This document shows positions 1-5,766 of a stretch of DNA of 8,642 nt, one piece after another. Each line of letters opens with the position of its first letter. Position 1 is the stretch's first letter. Source of the DNA: Thiomonas sp. (GTDB taxonomy: Bacteria; Pseudomonadota; Gammaproteobacteria; Burkholderiales; Burkholderiaceae_C); contig JAQTVS010000105.1 of NCBI GenBank assembly GCA_028706735.1, positions 1-8,642 on the forward strand, read 5' to 3'. Below the pieces are notes generated by a model, which did no database searches, was not told the origin of the DNA, and worked only from the letters and a program-made list of their open reading frames with translations. A program made the position numbers and the translations under genes.

Positions 1-409
1 TCTGGACGCCGCCGCTTTGCGGCGAGGGCTTGAGGTGATGCAGATCCACCAGGGCTTCGGCGCTGAGGTGTTCCAGGTTGAGCCAGACCGGCCTGCTCGG
101 CGCTTTGCCGATCTGGGCGATGAATGTGTCGGAGAGGCGGCAGCCGAACATCTCGATCACCACGTCGCCCGGCGTGGCCTGGAGTTGCCGCGCCCAAGGC
201 ACAATCTGCACTCCGGCGATGGTCTGTTCTGCGGCGCGCAACTGCACCTGGGGGCAGAGATGGGAAAACGCCTTGAAGTCGTCCAGGAATAATCGCACCT
301 GCTGCTGATGTTCGGCCACGAGTTGCCTGGCCAGCCGCCAGGTCACGCCAATGTCGCCGAGGTTGTCGACGACGTGGCAAAACAAATCCCACCGATGTTG
401 GACTTTCAT
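1..409 (-). CDS. earP: EF-P arginine rhamnosyltransferase EarP (N-terminal part; gene runs off the left edge)
   Basis: EarP transfers rhamnose from dTDP-rhamnose to a conserved arginine of elongation factor P in the cytoplasm, so that EF-P can relieve ribosome stalling at polyproline. I see 136 N-terminal residues read without a stop from ATG at 409-407; the family is usually about 370-390 residues. The diagnostic N-terminal block is present: WDLFCHVVDNLGDIGVTWRL at residues 7-26. Asp15 and Asp19 have the four-residue spacing of the two essential aspartates of EarP. Further family signatures are VVIEMFGC (83-90) and PVWLNLEHLSAE (107-118). The nucleotide-sugar-binding C-terminal half lies outside the window, as would efp, which often neighbours it. 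I see no Shine-Dalgarno sequence at normal distance before this ATG; a GGAGGT lies about 26 bases upstream, which is too far. The start overlaps the divergent glycosylase start by two bases. Identification is firm; the exact start is less so. Confidence 0.93.
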   Translation of the reverse strand, partial: MKVQHRWDLFCHVVDNLGDIGVTWRLARQLVAEHQQQVRLFLDDFKAFSHLCPQVQLRAAEQTIAGVQIVPWARQLQATPGDVVIEMFGCRLSDTFIAQIGKAPSRPVWLNLEHLSAEALVDLHHLKPSPQSGGVQ

Positions 410-1094
410 GAATATGCCGGGTGACGACGCACCGACCTCCAAATTTTTTTATGACGCGCATTGTCGTTTGTGTCCGCGTCTTGCGGCATTTTTACATCAA
501 GTCAAACAGGAGCATCCAGACTTTGCCTGCCTGCCGGTGCCGCCGTTTGGCCCGCTGGACGCGCCGTTGCTGATCGCGGGTCTGGCGCCGGGGCTGAAGG
601 GGGCCAACGCGTCGGGCCGTCCGTTCACCGGCGACGGCGCCGGGCCTTTGCTGTATGGCACGCTCACCGAACTGGGTCTGGCCTCGCGCCCAGAGCCGGT
701 TCGCATCAGCGATCATCCTTCCAGCGTTCGCGCGGGTGACGGCCTGAAACTGCACGGCTGCCGCATCAGCAATGCGGTGAAATGCCTGCCGCCAGACAAC
801 AAGCCCCTGCCTGCGGAAATTCGCACCTGCAACCGCTTCATCGCGGCGGAGATTGCCAGCATGCCCCGGCTGCAGGTCATTGTCGCCCTGGGCAAGGTGG
901 CGCATGACGCGGTGCTGATGGCCTTGGCGCAGAAGGCTTCCGCCGCGCGGTTTGCGCATGCGGCGGAACATCGGCTGGGTGCGTATACCTTGATCGACAG
1001 CTACCACTGCAGCCGCTACAACCAGAACACCGGGCGGCTGACCGCGCCGATGTTCCGCGCGGTGTTCGAGCGGGCCGTGCAACTGGTGCCCTGA
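408..1094 (+). CDS. Family 5 (UDGb-type) uracil-DNA glycosylase, Fe-S
   Basis: This enzyme excises uracil and related deaminated bases from DNA, starting base-excision repair. The 228-residue product has the family-5 layout. Cys19 and Cys22 in CRLCPRL, with Cys126 (AVKCLPP) and Cys141 (RTCNRF), form the probable 4Fe-4S site. Motif A is [19 protein letters not shown] (58-76), which lacks the catalytic Asp/Asn of families 1-4, as is typical of UDGb. [14 protein letters not shown] (122-135) and [18 protein letters not shown] (195-212) complete the core, with His200 the likely motif-B histidine. Here His200 is followed by Cys-Ser, where I expect Pro-Ser. The start is uncertain: ATG 408 and ATG 414 both give a normal N-terminus, and neither has a clear ribosome binding site. 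ATG 351 would add 19 residues antisense to earP that look non-coding. uvrC begins 5 bases after the stop, so the two repair genes are probably co-transcribed. Confidence 0.9.
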   Translation: MNMPGDDAPTSKFFYDAHCRLCPRLAAFLHQVKQEHPDFACLPVPPFGPLDAPLLIAGLAPGLKGANASGRPFTGDGAGPLLYGTLTELGLASRPEPVRISDHPSSVRAGDGLKLHGCRISNAVKCLPPDNKPLPAEIRTCNRFIAAEIASMPRLQVIVALGKVAHDAVLMALAQKASAARFAHAAEHRLGAYTLIDSYHCSRYNQNTGRLTAPMFRAVFERAVQLVP

Positions 1095-1099
1095 TCGCC

Positions 1100-3064
1100 A
1101 TGGGTTCTGATTCTTCTTCCTCCTCCGCGCACAGTGCCGAACTGCTTGCGCAGGTCGCGGCCTTGCCGCATCTGCCCGGGGTGTATCGCTATTTCGCTGC
1201 CGATGGCGTCTTGCTGTATGTGGGCAAGGCGCGCGACCTGCGCAAACGGGTGTCGAGTTATTTTCAGAAGGATCATGGCGGCACCCGCATCGGCCTGATG
1301 GTGTCGCGCATCGTTCGGCTCGACACCACGGTCACCCGCACCGAGGCCGAGGCGCTGCTGCTCGAAAACAATCTGATCAAGACGCAACACCCGCGCTACA
1401 ACATTCTGTTCCGGGACGACAAGTCCTATCCGTATCTGCAGATCACCACGGCGCATGCGTTCCCGCGTGTGGCGTATTACCGCGGCGCCACCGATCGCAG
1501 GCAACAGTATTTCGGTCCCTACCCGAATGCCTGGTCGGTGAAGGAGAGCATCGCGGTGCTGCAGAAGGTGTTTCAATTGCGCACCTGCGAGGACACGGTG
1601 TTTGCCAACCGCAGCCGCCCCTGCCTGTTGCATCAGATCCACCGCTGCACCGCGCCATGTGTGGGCAAAATCAGCCGTGAGGACTACGCACGCGACATCG
1701 AGCACGCGGTGCGCTTCCTGCGCGGCGATCACAGCGTGGTGCTGGGCGATCTGCAGTTGCAGATGCAGTCGCTTTCTGAAGCGCAGCGTTTCGAAGAAGC
1801 GGCCGTGTTGCGCGACCAGATTGCCGCGCTCTCTGGCGTGTTGCAGCAGCAGAGCATGGAAGTCGGCAGCACGCAGGATGTGGACATTCTGGCCGTGGCG
1901 CTCAAAGGCGGGCGTGCCTGCGTCAATCTGGCCATGGTGCGCGGCGGGCGGCATCTGGGGGATCGCGCGTACTTTCCCAGCCAGGTGCAGGCGGCGCTGG
2001 AGGTCGAGGAAGCGTCCGAGGTCGTTGAAGCCCAGGAGCCAGCCACTCGCAGTGCGGTGCAAAGCGTGTTGCACGCCTTCGTCGCCCAGCACTACATCCA
2101 AATGGCGCCGCCGCCGGTGCTGGTCTGCGCGGAGCCGATTGACCCGGACCTGCTCGACGCATTGGGCGAGCATGCCGGGCATCGCATGCAGCAGGTCATG
2201 CAGCCTCGCGGGCAGCGACGCGAATGGCTGGACATGGCGCAAAAAGGCGCGCAAATCGCCTTGGCGCGACTCCTCGCTGAAGAAGGTTCGCAACGTGAGC
2301 GCACAGCCGCGCTGGCCCAGGCGTTGGGGCTGGACGCGGTCCAGGCCGAAAGCCTGCGGATGGAGTGTTTCGACATCAGCCACACAGCGGGCGAGGCGAC
2401 GCAGGCATCCTGCGTGGTGTACGCCGAGCATGCCATGCAACCGGCGCAATACCGGCGCTTTCGCATCAACGACATCACGCCTGGCGATGATTACGCGGCC
2501 ATGCGCCAGGTGCTCACCCGGCGCTACAAACGCGTGGCCGAGGCGCAGATGCAAGACCCCGCGGCGAAGGACGCGGCACAGGCTGAGGGGGATGCGCGCA
2601 AAGCGGACATCGCACGCCTGCCGGATCTTGTTCTAGTGGATGGCGGACGCGGGCAGGTGGCGATGGCGCGCGAGGTGTTCACCGAGCTCGGCCTGGATCT
2701 GAGCGTGATCGTCGGCGTGGAAAAAGGCGAGGGCCGCAAGGTGGGGCTGGAAGAACTGGTGTTTGCCGATGGCCGCCCCAAGCTCACATTGCCGGCCGAC
2801 AGCGCGGCGCTCATGCTGGTGGCGCAGATCCGTGACGAGGCGCACCGCTTCGCCATTACCGGCATGCGCGCCGCGCGCGCCAAGGTGCGCACCGGCGGTT
2901 CGCGGCTGGAGGACATTCCGGGCATCGGCCCCAAGCGGCGTGCCAGTCTGCTGGCGCGGTTTGGCGGGATTCGCGGGGTGGAAGCCGCGAGCGAAGACGA
3001 ATTGATGACGGTGGACGGCATCTCTCGCGAACTCGCCCACATGCTCTACAAGGCCCTGCACTGA
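1100..3064 (+). CDS. uvrC: UvrABC excinuclease subunit C
   Basis: UvrC makes both incisions around a DNA lesion after UvrA/UvrB recognition. The 654-residue protein has all UvrC domains. The GIY-YIG nuclease (about 24-103) makes the 3' cut: GVYRYF at 27-32, Tyr40/Arg50 in [11 protein letters not shown], and Glu89 and Asn101 matching the catalytic Glu/Asn. Cys163, Cys175, Cys183 and Cys187 have the 12-8-4 spacing I recall for the UvrC 4Fe-4S cluster. The UVR helix pair for UvrB contact is at about 217-252. The RNase H-like nuclease (5' cut) has the likely triad Asp425 (ECFDISHT), Asp514 (LVDGGRGQ) and His582. Tandem helix-hairpin-helix motifs ([18 protein letters not shown] and the segment to the end) bind DNA. 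It is somewhat longer than the usual ~610 residues. Part of this is a serine-rich N-terminus and an Ala/Asp-rich insertion at about 483-505, inside the RNase H-like domain between Asp425 and Asp514. No strong ribosome binding site precedes ATG 1100; translational coupling to the glycosylase gene is plausible. Confidence 0.98.
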   Translation: MGSDSSSSSAHSAELLAQVAALPHLPGVYRYFAADGVLLYVGKARDLRKRVSSYFQKDHGGTRIGLMVSRIVRLDTTVTRTEAEALLLENNLIKTQHPRYNILFRDDKSYPYLQITTAHAFPRVAYYRGATDRRQQYFGPYPNAWSVKESIAVLQKVFQLRTCEDTVFANRSRPCLLHQIHRCTAPCVGKISREDYARDIEHAVRFLRGDHSVVLGDLQLQMQSLSEAQRFEEAAVLRDQIAALSGVLQQQSMEVGSTQDVDILAVALKGGRACVNLAMVRGGRHLGDRAYFPSQVQAALEVEEASEVVEAQEPATRSAVQSVLHAFVAQHYIQMAPPPVLVCAEPIDPDLLDALGEHAGHRMQQVMQPRGQRREWLDMAQKGAQIALARLLAEEGSQRERTAALAQALGLDAVQAESLRMECFDISHTAGEATQASCVVYAEHAMQPAQYRRFRINDITPGDDYAAMRQVLTRRYKRVAEAQMQDPAAKDAAQAEGDARKADIARLPDLVLVDGGRGQVAMAREVFTELGLDLSVIVGVEKGEGRKVGLEELVFADGRPKLTLPADSAALMLVAQIRDEAHRFAITGMRAARAKVRTGGSRLEDIPGIGPKRRASLLARFGGIRGVEAASEDELMTVDGISRELAHMLYKALH

Positions 3065-3162
3065 GCCCAGCGCGCGGCACGCTTGGGCTCCTGAGAAAAC
3101 GCCGGGCCGCCCCAAGTGTCCTTGACCCCCACGGGGGGCGGGCTGGGCCATCCCCGTCCCGA

Positions 3163-3185
3163 CCTCCCCCACGCCGTGGGGGAGG
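3163..3185. repeat. Perfect 10-bp inverted repeat (hairpin)
   Basis: CCTCCCCCAC pairs perfectly with GTGGGGGAGG around a GCC loop. It sits between two convergent genes. It may act as a transcript 3' hairpin or be half of a REP-like dispersed palindrome. No T-tract follows. Confidence 0.7.
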
Positions 3186-3194
3186 CGAGATCAC

Positions 3195-3218
3195 TCCCTC
3201 CCCGCTCATGGGGAGGGA
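3195..3218. repeat. 9-bp inverted repeat overlapping a G-quadruplex motif
   Basis: TCCCTCCCC pairs with GGGGAGGGA around the loop GCTCAT. Its right arm begins the four-G-run stretch at 3210-3228. I have an impression, which I cannot verify here, that CTCCC-rich palindromes followed by a GGGG-x-GGGG tail recur in many proteobacterial intergenic regions. That would make this a dispersed repeat rather than a gene-specific terminator. Confidence 0.6.
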
Positions 3219-3228
3219 TGGGGTGGGG
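3210..3228 (+). other. G-quadruplex motif
   Basis: GGGGAGGGATGGGGTGGGG contains four runs of at least three G separated by loops of 1, 2 and 1 bases, which fits the standard intramolecular G-quadruplex rule with very short loops. On this strand it lies 3' of uvrC, so it would be in any uvrC read-through RNA; it could block RNA polymerase or stabilise the transcript end. Folding is inference. Confidence 0.6.
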
Positions 3229-3309
3229 AGTGCCCGGCCCTGCGGGCGCTTGAGGGTGTGATGAGCGGGCATGGCGGATTTGTTCACACACTCTTGGAGC
3301 AGGCCGGGT

Positions 3310-3786
3310 TTACTTGGCCGCGTGGCCCTTGTGCAGCGTGGCCTTGTACAACGCGACCACTTCCTTGAACTTCTCTGCGCCCAGCAGCGCGTGCATTTTG
3401 TCCACGCAGCCCGCGCGCATGGCCACCAGCGCGGCTTCCTGCTTGCCGATGTCCTGGATCATGGCCTGACGCTCGGGGGTGTCTCCCATGCCGTTCATCA
3501 GCGCGTCACGCAACTGCAGGCGGGTATTGGCGAGTTTGTCTTCCGCTGTCTTGCGCATCGCCGGGGCGGTTTTGAGCCATTGGGCGAATTGTTCTTGCTG
3601 CGCTGCGTCGAGCTTGAGGGCTTTTTCGTGTTGCTTGATGACCGGCACCAGCGCGATGACCGGCTCGCCCAGGTTGTAGGCAGGACTCTCGGCGCGGGCG
3701 AACTGCGCGGGAGCGGCGAAACCAGACACCAGCGCAGCAATCAGCGCGGCGTGCTTGAGAGGGGTCGTGTGAGCGAACAAACGCAT
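3310..3786 (-). CDS. Exported Spy/CpxP-like (LTXXQ-motif type) small periplasmic protein
   Basis: This is a 158-residue protein with a signal peptide (MRLFAHTTPLKHAALIAALV then SGFAAPAQFARA) and a probable cleavage at ARA|ES after residue 32. The mature part is helical and charged, with a motif resembling the LTxxQ box of the Spy/CpxP family at residues 59-67 (LDAAQQEQF) and a second helix pair ending RAGCVDKMHALLGAEKF (124-140). Family members are periplasmic chaperones or metal-stress sensors that bind unfolded or outer-membrane proteins. I chose ATG 3786-3784 because GGAG lies six bases upstream and the signal peptide begins there. An upstream in-frame start (3828) would add 14 residues before the signal peptide and has no such support. 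It has one Cys (127) and no obvious metal-binding His cluster. It is divergent from the respiratory operon and convergent with uvrC. Family assignment is moderate; export is well supported. Confidence 0.65.
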   Translation of the reverse strand: MRLFAHTTPLKHAALIAALVSGFAAPAQFARAESPAYNLGEPVIALVPVIKQHEKALKLDAAQQEQFAQWLKTAPAMRKTAEDKLANTRLQLRDALMNGMGDTPERQAMIQDIGKQEAALVAMRAGCVDKMHALLGAEKFKEVVALYKATLHKGHAAK

Positions 3787-3984
3787 GGCAATCTCCAAGG
3801 GTTGAGCCGGCGCCATCCGCACCAGCAAGACGCATAAATGTAATCAGATGTGACAAATCATCTTTTGATTCAAAGTAATGGCATCTTTTGTGCGGCTACA
3901 TGTCGCAGGTGGCCGTTGTGACGCTAAACATGTCGCCCTAAGGGAACAGTCCATCGGGGCTAGGTTCAGCAGTCAATGGCTGAA

Positions 3985-3998
3985 TTGATATAGGTCAA
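3985..3998. promoter_or_regulatory. FNR/Anr-like site TTGAT-N4-GTCAA
   Basis: TTGATATAGGTCAA differs from the FNR/Anr consensus TTGAT-N4-ATCAA at one base. It lies about 280 bases before the oxidase start, too far for a simple class II site at that gene unless transcription starts far upstream. It could serve an upstream promoter or act together with the second site at 4178-4191. Confidence 0.5.
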
Positions 3999-4093
3999 GT
4001 GCCCGTTTTGGTGCGACGAGGCGCCGCAGGCAAACGGTCTTAGGCTTGCAACTGCCTGATTATTTGACGTAAGGCGTGCTCGCTTTGGCCACA

Positions 4094-4111
4094 CGCAATG
4101 TTCCTATTGCG
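4094..4111. repeat. Inverted repeat CGCAAT-N6-ATTGCG
   Basis: The 6-base arms are perfectly complementary around GTTCCT. The size and symmetry suit a dimeric regulator operator or a small hairpin in a long leader. No regulator can be named from this. Confidence 0.4.
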
Positions 4112-4170
4112 CACACCCCGCACAGAGGAGCTAGCGGCATTCAGGGTTTTCCCAGCGGCGTTTTGTCATC

Positions 4171-4199
4171 TTGTTCCCTGATCTATATCAGTGAATACT
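4171..4199 (+). promoter_or_regulatory. Weak candidate sigma-70 promoter of the respiratory operon
   Basis: TTGTTC (4171-4176) and AATACT (4194-4199) are separated by 17 bases, giving a start near 4206 and a leader of about 70 bases. The match to consensus is modest (3/6 and 4/6). The palindrome at 4178-4191 lies wholly within the spacer. If this promoter is real, a bound FNR-type protein would repress rather than activate. Confidence 0.3.
4178..4191. promoter_or_regulatory. FNR/Anr-like palindrome CTGAT-N4-ATCAG
   Basis: CTGATCTATATCAG is symmetric in its 5-base arms and matches TTGAT-N4-ATCAA except for the outermost base of each arm. Its centre is about 93 bases before the ATG of the first oxidase gene, where oxygen-responsive control of a terminal oxidase would be expected. 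Other CRP/FNR-family regulators (Dnr, NarR type) recognise similar sequences, so the regulator is not certain. Confidence 0.5.
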
Positions 4200-4265
4200 G
4201 ATGTACGGATAGAGGCCTGACGGGCAACGGCATCAAGACCGTGATCCACCGTCGACACATTGCTT

Positions 4266-4272
4266 GAAGGAG
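4266..4272 (+). promoter_or_regulatory. Ribosome binding site deciding the start of the first oxidase gene
   Basis: GAAGGAG lies five bases before ATG 4278. This rules against the in-frame ATG at 4260, which would put the Shine-Dalgarno sequence inside the coding region. Confidence 0.85.
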
Positions 4273-4277
4273 TTTGT

Positions 4278-5762
4278 ATGTCTGAGTTAATTGGCATTTA
4301 CCCAACGTGGTATGTGCCCCAAATCGGCACGGCCTGGGTGATGGGCATCATCGGCACGATTCATGTGCTGGCGTCCAACACCTCGGTTGGCGCCGCCGTG
4401 TTGTTTGCCATGCTGGAAAGCCGGTCGGTTCGTGAAAACAAGCCGGAGATCATGCAGTACATCAAGAAGTACGGCATGTTCCTTCTGGTGTTTTCCTACA
4501 TTTGGGGCTCGGTTACTGGACCTGGAATCTGGTATTCGGTCACTGTGGCCAGCCCGCGCGGCATTTCCGCGCTGATCCACAATTTTGTGTGGGTTTGGGC
4601 GACGGAGTGGATTTTCTTCACCGTGGAGGTGATCGGGGTGTACGCGCTGGTGTACACCATCGGCAAGATTGATCCGAAAACCCACCTCAAGATCACCTGG
4701 ACCTTTGTGGTCAGTTCCATTGCGACCTTGGTGCTGATCGTGGGCATTCTGTCCTTCATGATGTGGCCGGGCAGCGACCGCTGGTATCTCACTGGCTCGG
4801 TGTTCGATGCGTTCTACAACCTGAACTTTGCCGCGCAGCTCGCCGATCGGGGTTTCCTGATGCTCACCTCGGCTGCGGTGGTGGGCAGCATCATCGTCGC
4901 CGCCATTCCCAAGGGGGATCCGCTGCGGCGCGACGTCGGTCAGACCGTGGCCAAGCTCGGCCTCACTGGTTTGGTGGGCGGGGCGTTATCGTTCATGTGG
5001 TACGTCGCCACGCTGCCACCCAACGCCCTGGTCATTCTCAAGGACCGGATGCCGCATTGGTTCGGCTATGTGGATTTCCGCGTCACCACCTTCGTACCGC
5101 TGATGGCCACGTCACTGCTGATTGGCGCCTATCTGCTCTGGATTTATCTCAAGCCGCAAGCGGTGCGCGTGCCCCTGGCTGCGGCCATGGTGGTCATCCT
5201 GCTGGTCGCAGGAATCTGGCCGGAAGAGCGCACGCGTGAAAGCCTGCGCAAACCCTGGGTGGTGGGGCAGTACATGTACTCCAACCAGATCATCGGGCGC
5301 GACGTGCCGGGGCTGGATATCAAGGACGAGGTGCCCATCATCGCCAAGGAGGGGCTGCTCAAGACGGCGGCTTTCGTGCCGGCTGATCTGCGCGTCATCA
5401 CTCCGCAGAACCAGATGGAGGCCGGACGGCTGCTGGCGGTGATGTCCTGCGCCAACTGCCACTCGATCAACAAGGACGGCCCGCTGCGCCCGCTGCCCAA
5501 GCTGCTGCAGGGCACGACCGACGTGGCCATGATTCAGGGCTTCCTTGCCGGCCCGCTGGCGCATGGTTCTGTGCCCTATATGCCCAAGATCGACCTGCCT
5601 GCCGACGAGCAAAAAGCGCTTGCCACCTTCCTTGCCGCGGTGAATGCAGGCACGGTGGACGCCGAAGGCCATCTGATCGCACGCGCAGCGCCCGCCGCCG
5701 CGCCGCTGCGTACCGCCGTGGCGCAGGCCGCTGGCGTGCAACCCAACAAAGCAAAGGACTGA
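4278..5762 (+). CDS. Divergent cytochrome bd-superfamily subunit I with fused C-terminal cytochrome c domain
   Basis: A 494-residue membrane protein with about eight to nine transmembrane helices in residues 13-312, then a soluble tail with one heme-c site, CANCH (Cys391, Cys394, His395), and a plausible Met ligand at 435 (PYMPKI). The membrane part resembles CydA. H29-V-L then Gly38 fits the heme-d His19 region of E. coli CydA; F-x-x-G-x-x-T-G near 75-81 fits GVxTG. Glu110 and Glu117 lie where CydA has its proton-path glutamates, and RESLRKPW (320-327) corresponds to ExGRQPW with Glu321 as the b595 ligand. Differences from CydA are large. There is no long quinol-binding loop, no His between residues 137 and 259 to replace the b558 ligand His186, and FRVTTF (267-272) has Thr where CydA has the Met393 ligand. 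I infer an oxidase-type subunit taking electrons from cytochrome c through its own heme c, with the tail on the outer face. The next gene starts 4 bases after the stop. Reaction and hemes are unproven. Confidence 0.82.
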   Translation: MSELIGIYPTWYVPQIGTAWVMGIIGTIHVLASNTSVGAAVLFAMLESRSVRENKPEIMQYIKKYGMFLLVFSYIWGSVTGPGIWYSVTVASPRGISALIHNFVWVWATEWIFFTVEVIGVYALVYTIGKIDPKTHLKITWTFVVSSIATLVLIVGILSFMMWPGSDRWYLTGSVFDAFYNLNFAAQLADRGFLMLTSAAVVGSIIVAAIPKGDPLRRDVGQTVAKLGLTGLVGGALSFMWYVATLPPNALVILKDRMPHWFGYVDFRVTTFVPLMATSLLIGAYLLWIYLKPQAVRVPLAAAMVVILLVAGIWPEERTRESLRKPWVVGQYMYSNQIIGRDVPGLDIKDEVPIIAKEGLLKTAAFVPADLRVITPQNQMEAGRLLAVMSCANCHSINKDGPLRPLPKLLQGTTDVAMIQGFLAGPLAHGSVPYMPKIDLPADEQKALATFLAAVNAGTVDAEGHLIARAAPAAAPLRTAVAQAAGVQPNKAKD

Positions 5763-5766
5763 CATC

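Larger units (their letters stand above)
3065..3309. other. Convergent intergenic region, G/C-palindrome rich, no gene
   Basis: I see no coding sequence in these 245 bases between the 3' ends of uvrC (plus) and the Spy-like gene (minus). The stretch is strongly strand-asymmetric, with alternating C-runs and G-runs forming at least three hairpins: CCCC-CAC-GGGG at 3126-3136, the perfect stem at 3163-3185, and the stem at 3195-3218. None is followed by a T-run on either strand, so a classical intrinsic terminator is not evident, although strong hairpins between convergent genes may still stop or stabilise transcripts. Such palindromes are typical of dispersed intergenic repeats. Confidence 0.6.
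3787..4277. promoter_or_regulatory. Long divergent regulatory region between the Spy-like gene and the respiratory operon
   Basis: About 490 bases without a credible gene, noticeably AT-richer than the flanking coding DNA. It holds a TTTGATTCAAA palindrome (3864-3874), a 9-base direct repeat CATCTTTTG (3859-3867, 3882-3890), and a second 9-base direct repeat ACATGTCGC (3898-3906, 3928-3936; 30-base period). It also holds two FNR/Anr-like palindromes (3985-3998, 4178-4191) and an inverted repeat CGCAAT/ATTGCG (4094-4111). The length and density of short symmetric elements suggest that one or both flanking genes are regulated by several factors. A small RNA cannot be excluded. Confidence 0.6.

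Noticed and set aside
17..292. Plus-strand open frame over the left end
   Set aside because: It is antisense to earP, whose family motifs are clear on the minus strand, and its translation resembles no protein I know.
351..407. Upstream ATG extension of the uracil-DNA glycosylase
   Set aside because: The extra 19 residues lie antisense to earP, look non-coding and are not needed for the family N-terminus; the CCAGGT upstream is a weak binding site.
410..440. GGAGGT followed by a short GTG leader ORF ending on the earP start (minus strand)
   Set aside because: The spacing from GGAGG to GTG is only about three bases and the peptide is eight codons; there is no evidence of a leader peptide.
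1016..2554. 512-codon minus-strand open frame opposite uvrC
   Set aside because: uvrC is unmistakable on the plus strand. The His/Arg/Leu-rich antisense translation is the usual mirror product of a GC-rich gene.
3840..3854. Possible CpxR box (GTAAT-N5-GTGAC) before the Spy/CpxP-like gene
   Set aside because: Only about 7 of 10 bases match GTAAA-N5-GTAAA, which is not better than expected by chance in an AT-richer region.
4278..5762. Annotation as an ordinary quinol-oxidising CydA
   Set aside because: The quinol loop and both b558 ligands are missing and a heme-c domain is present, so the plain name would mislead.
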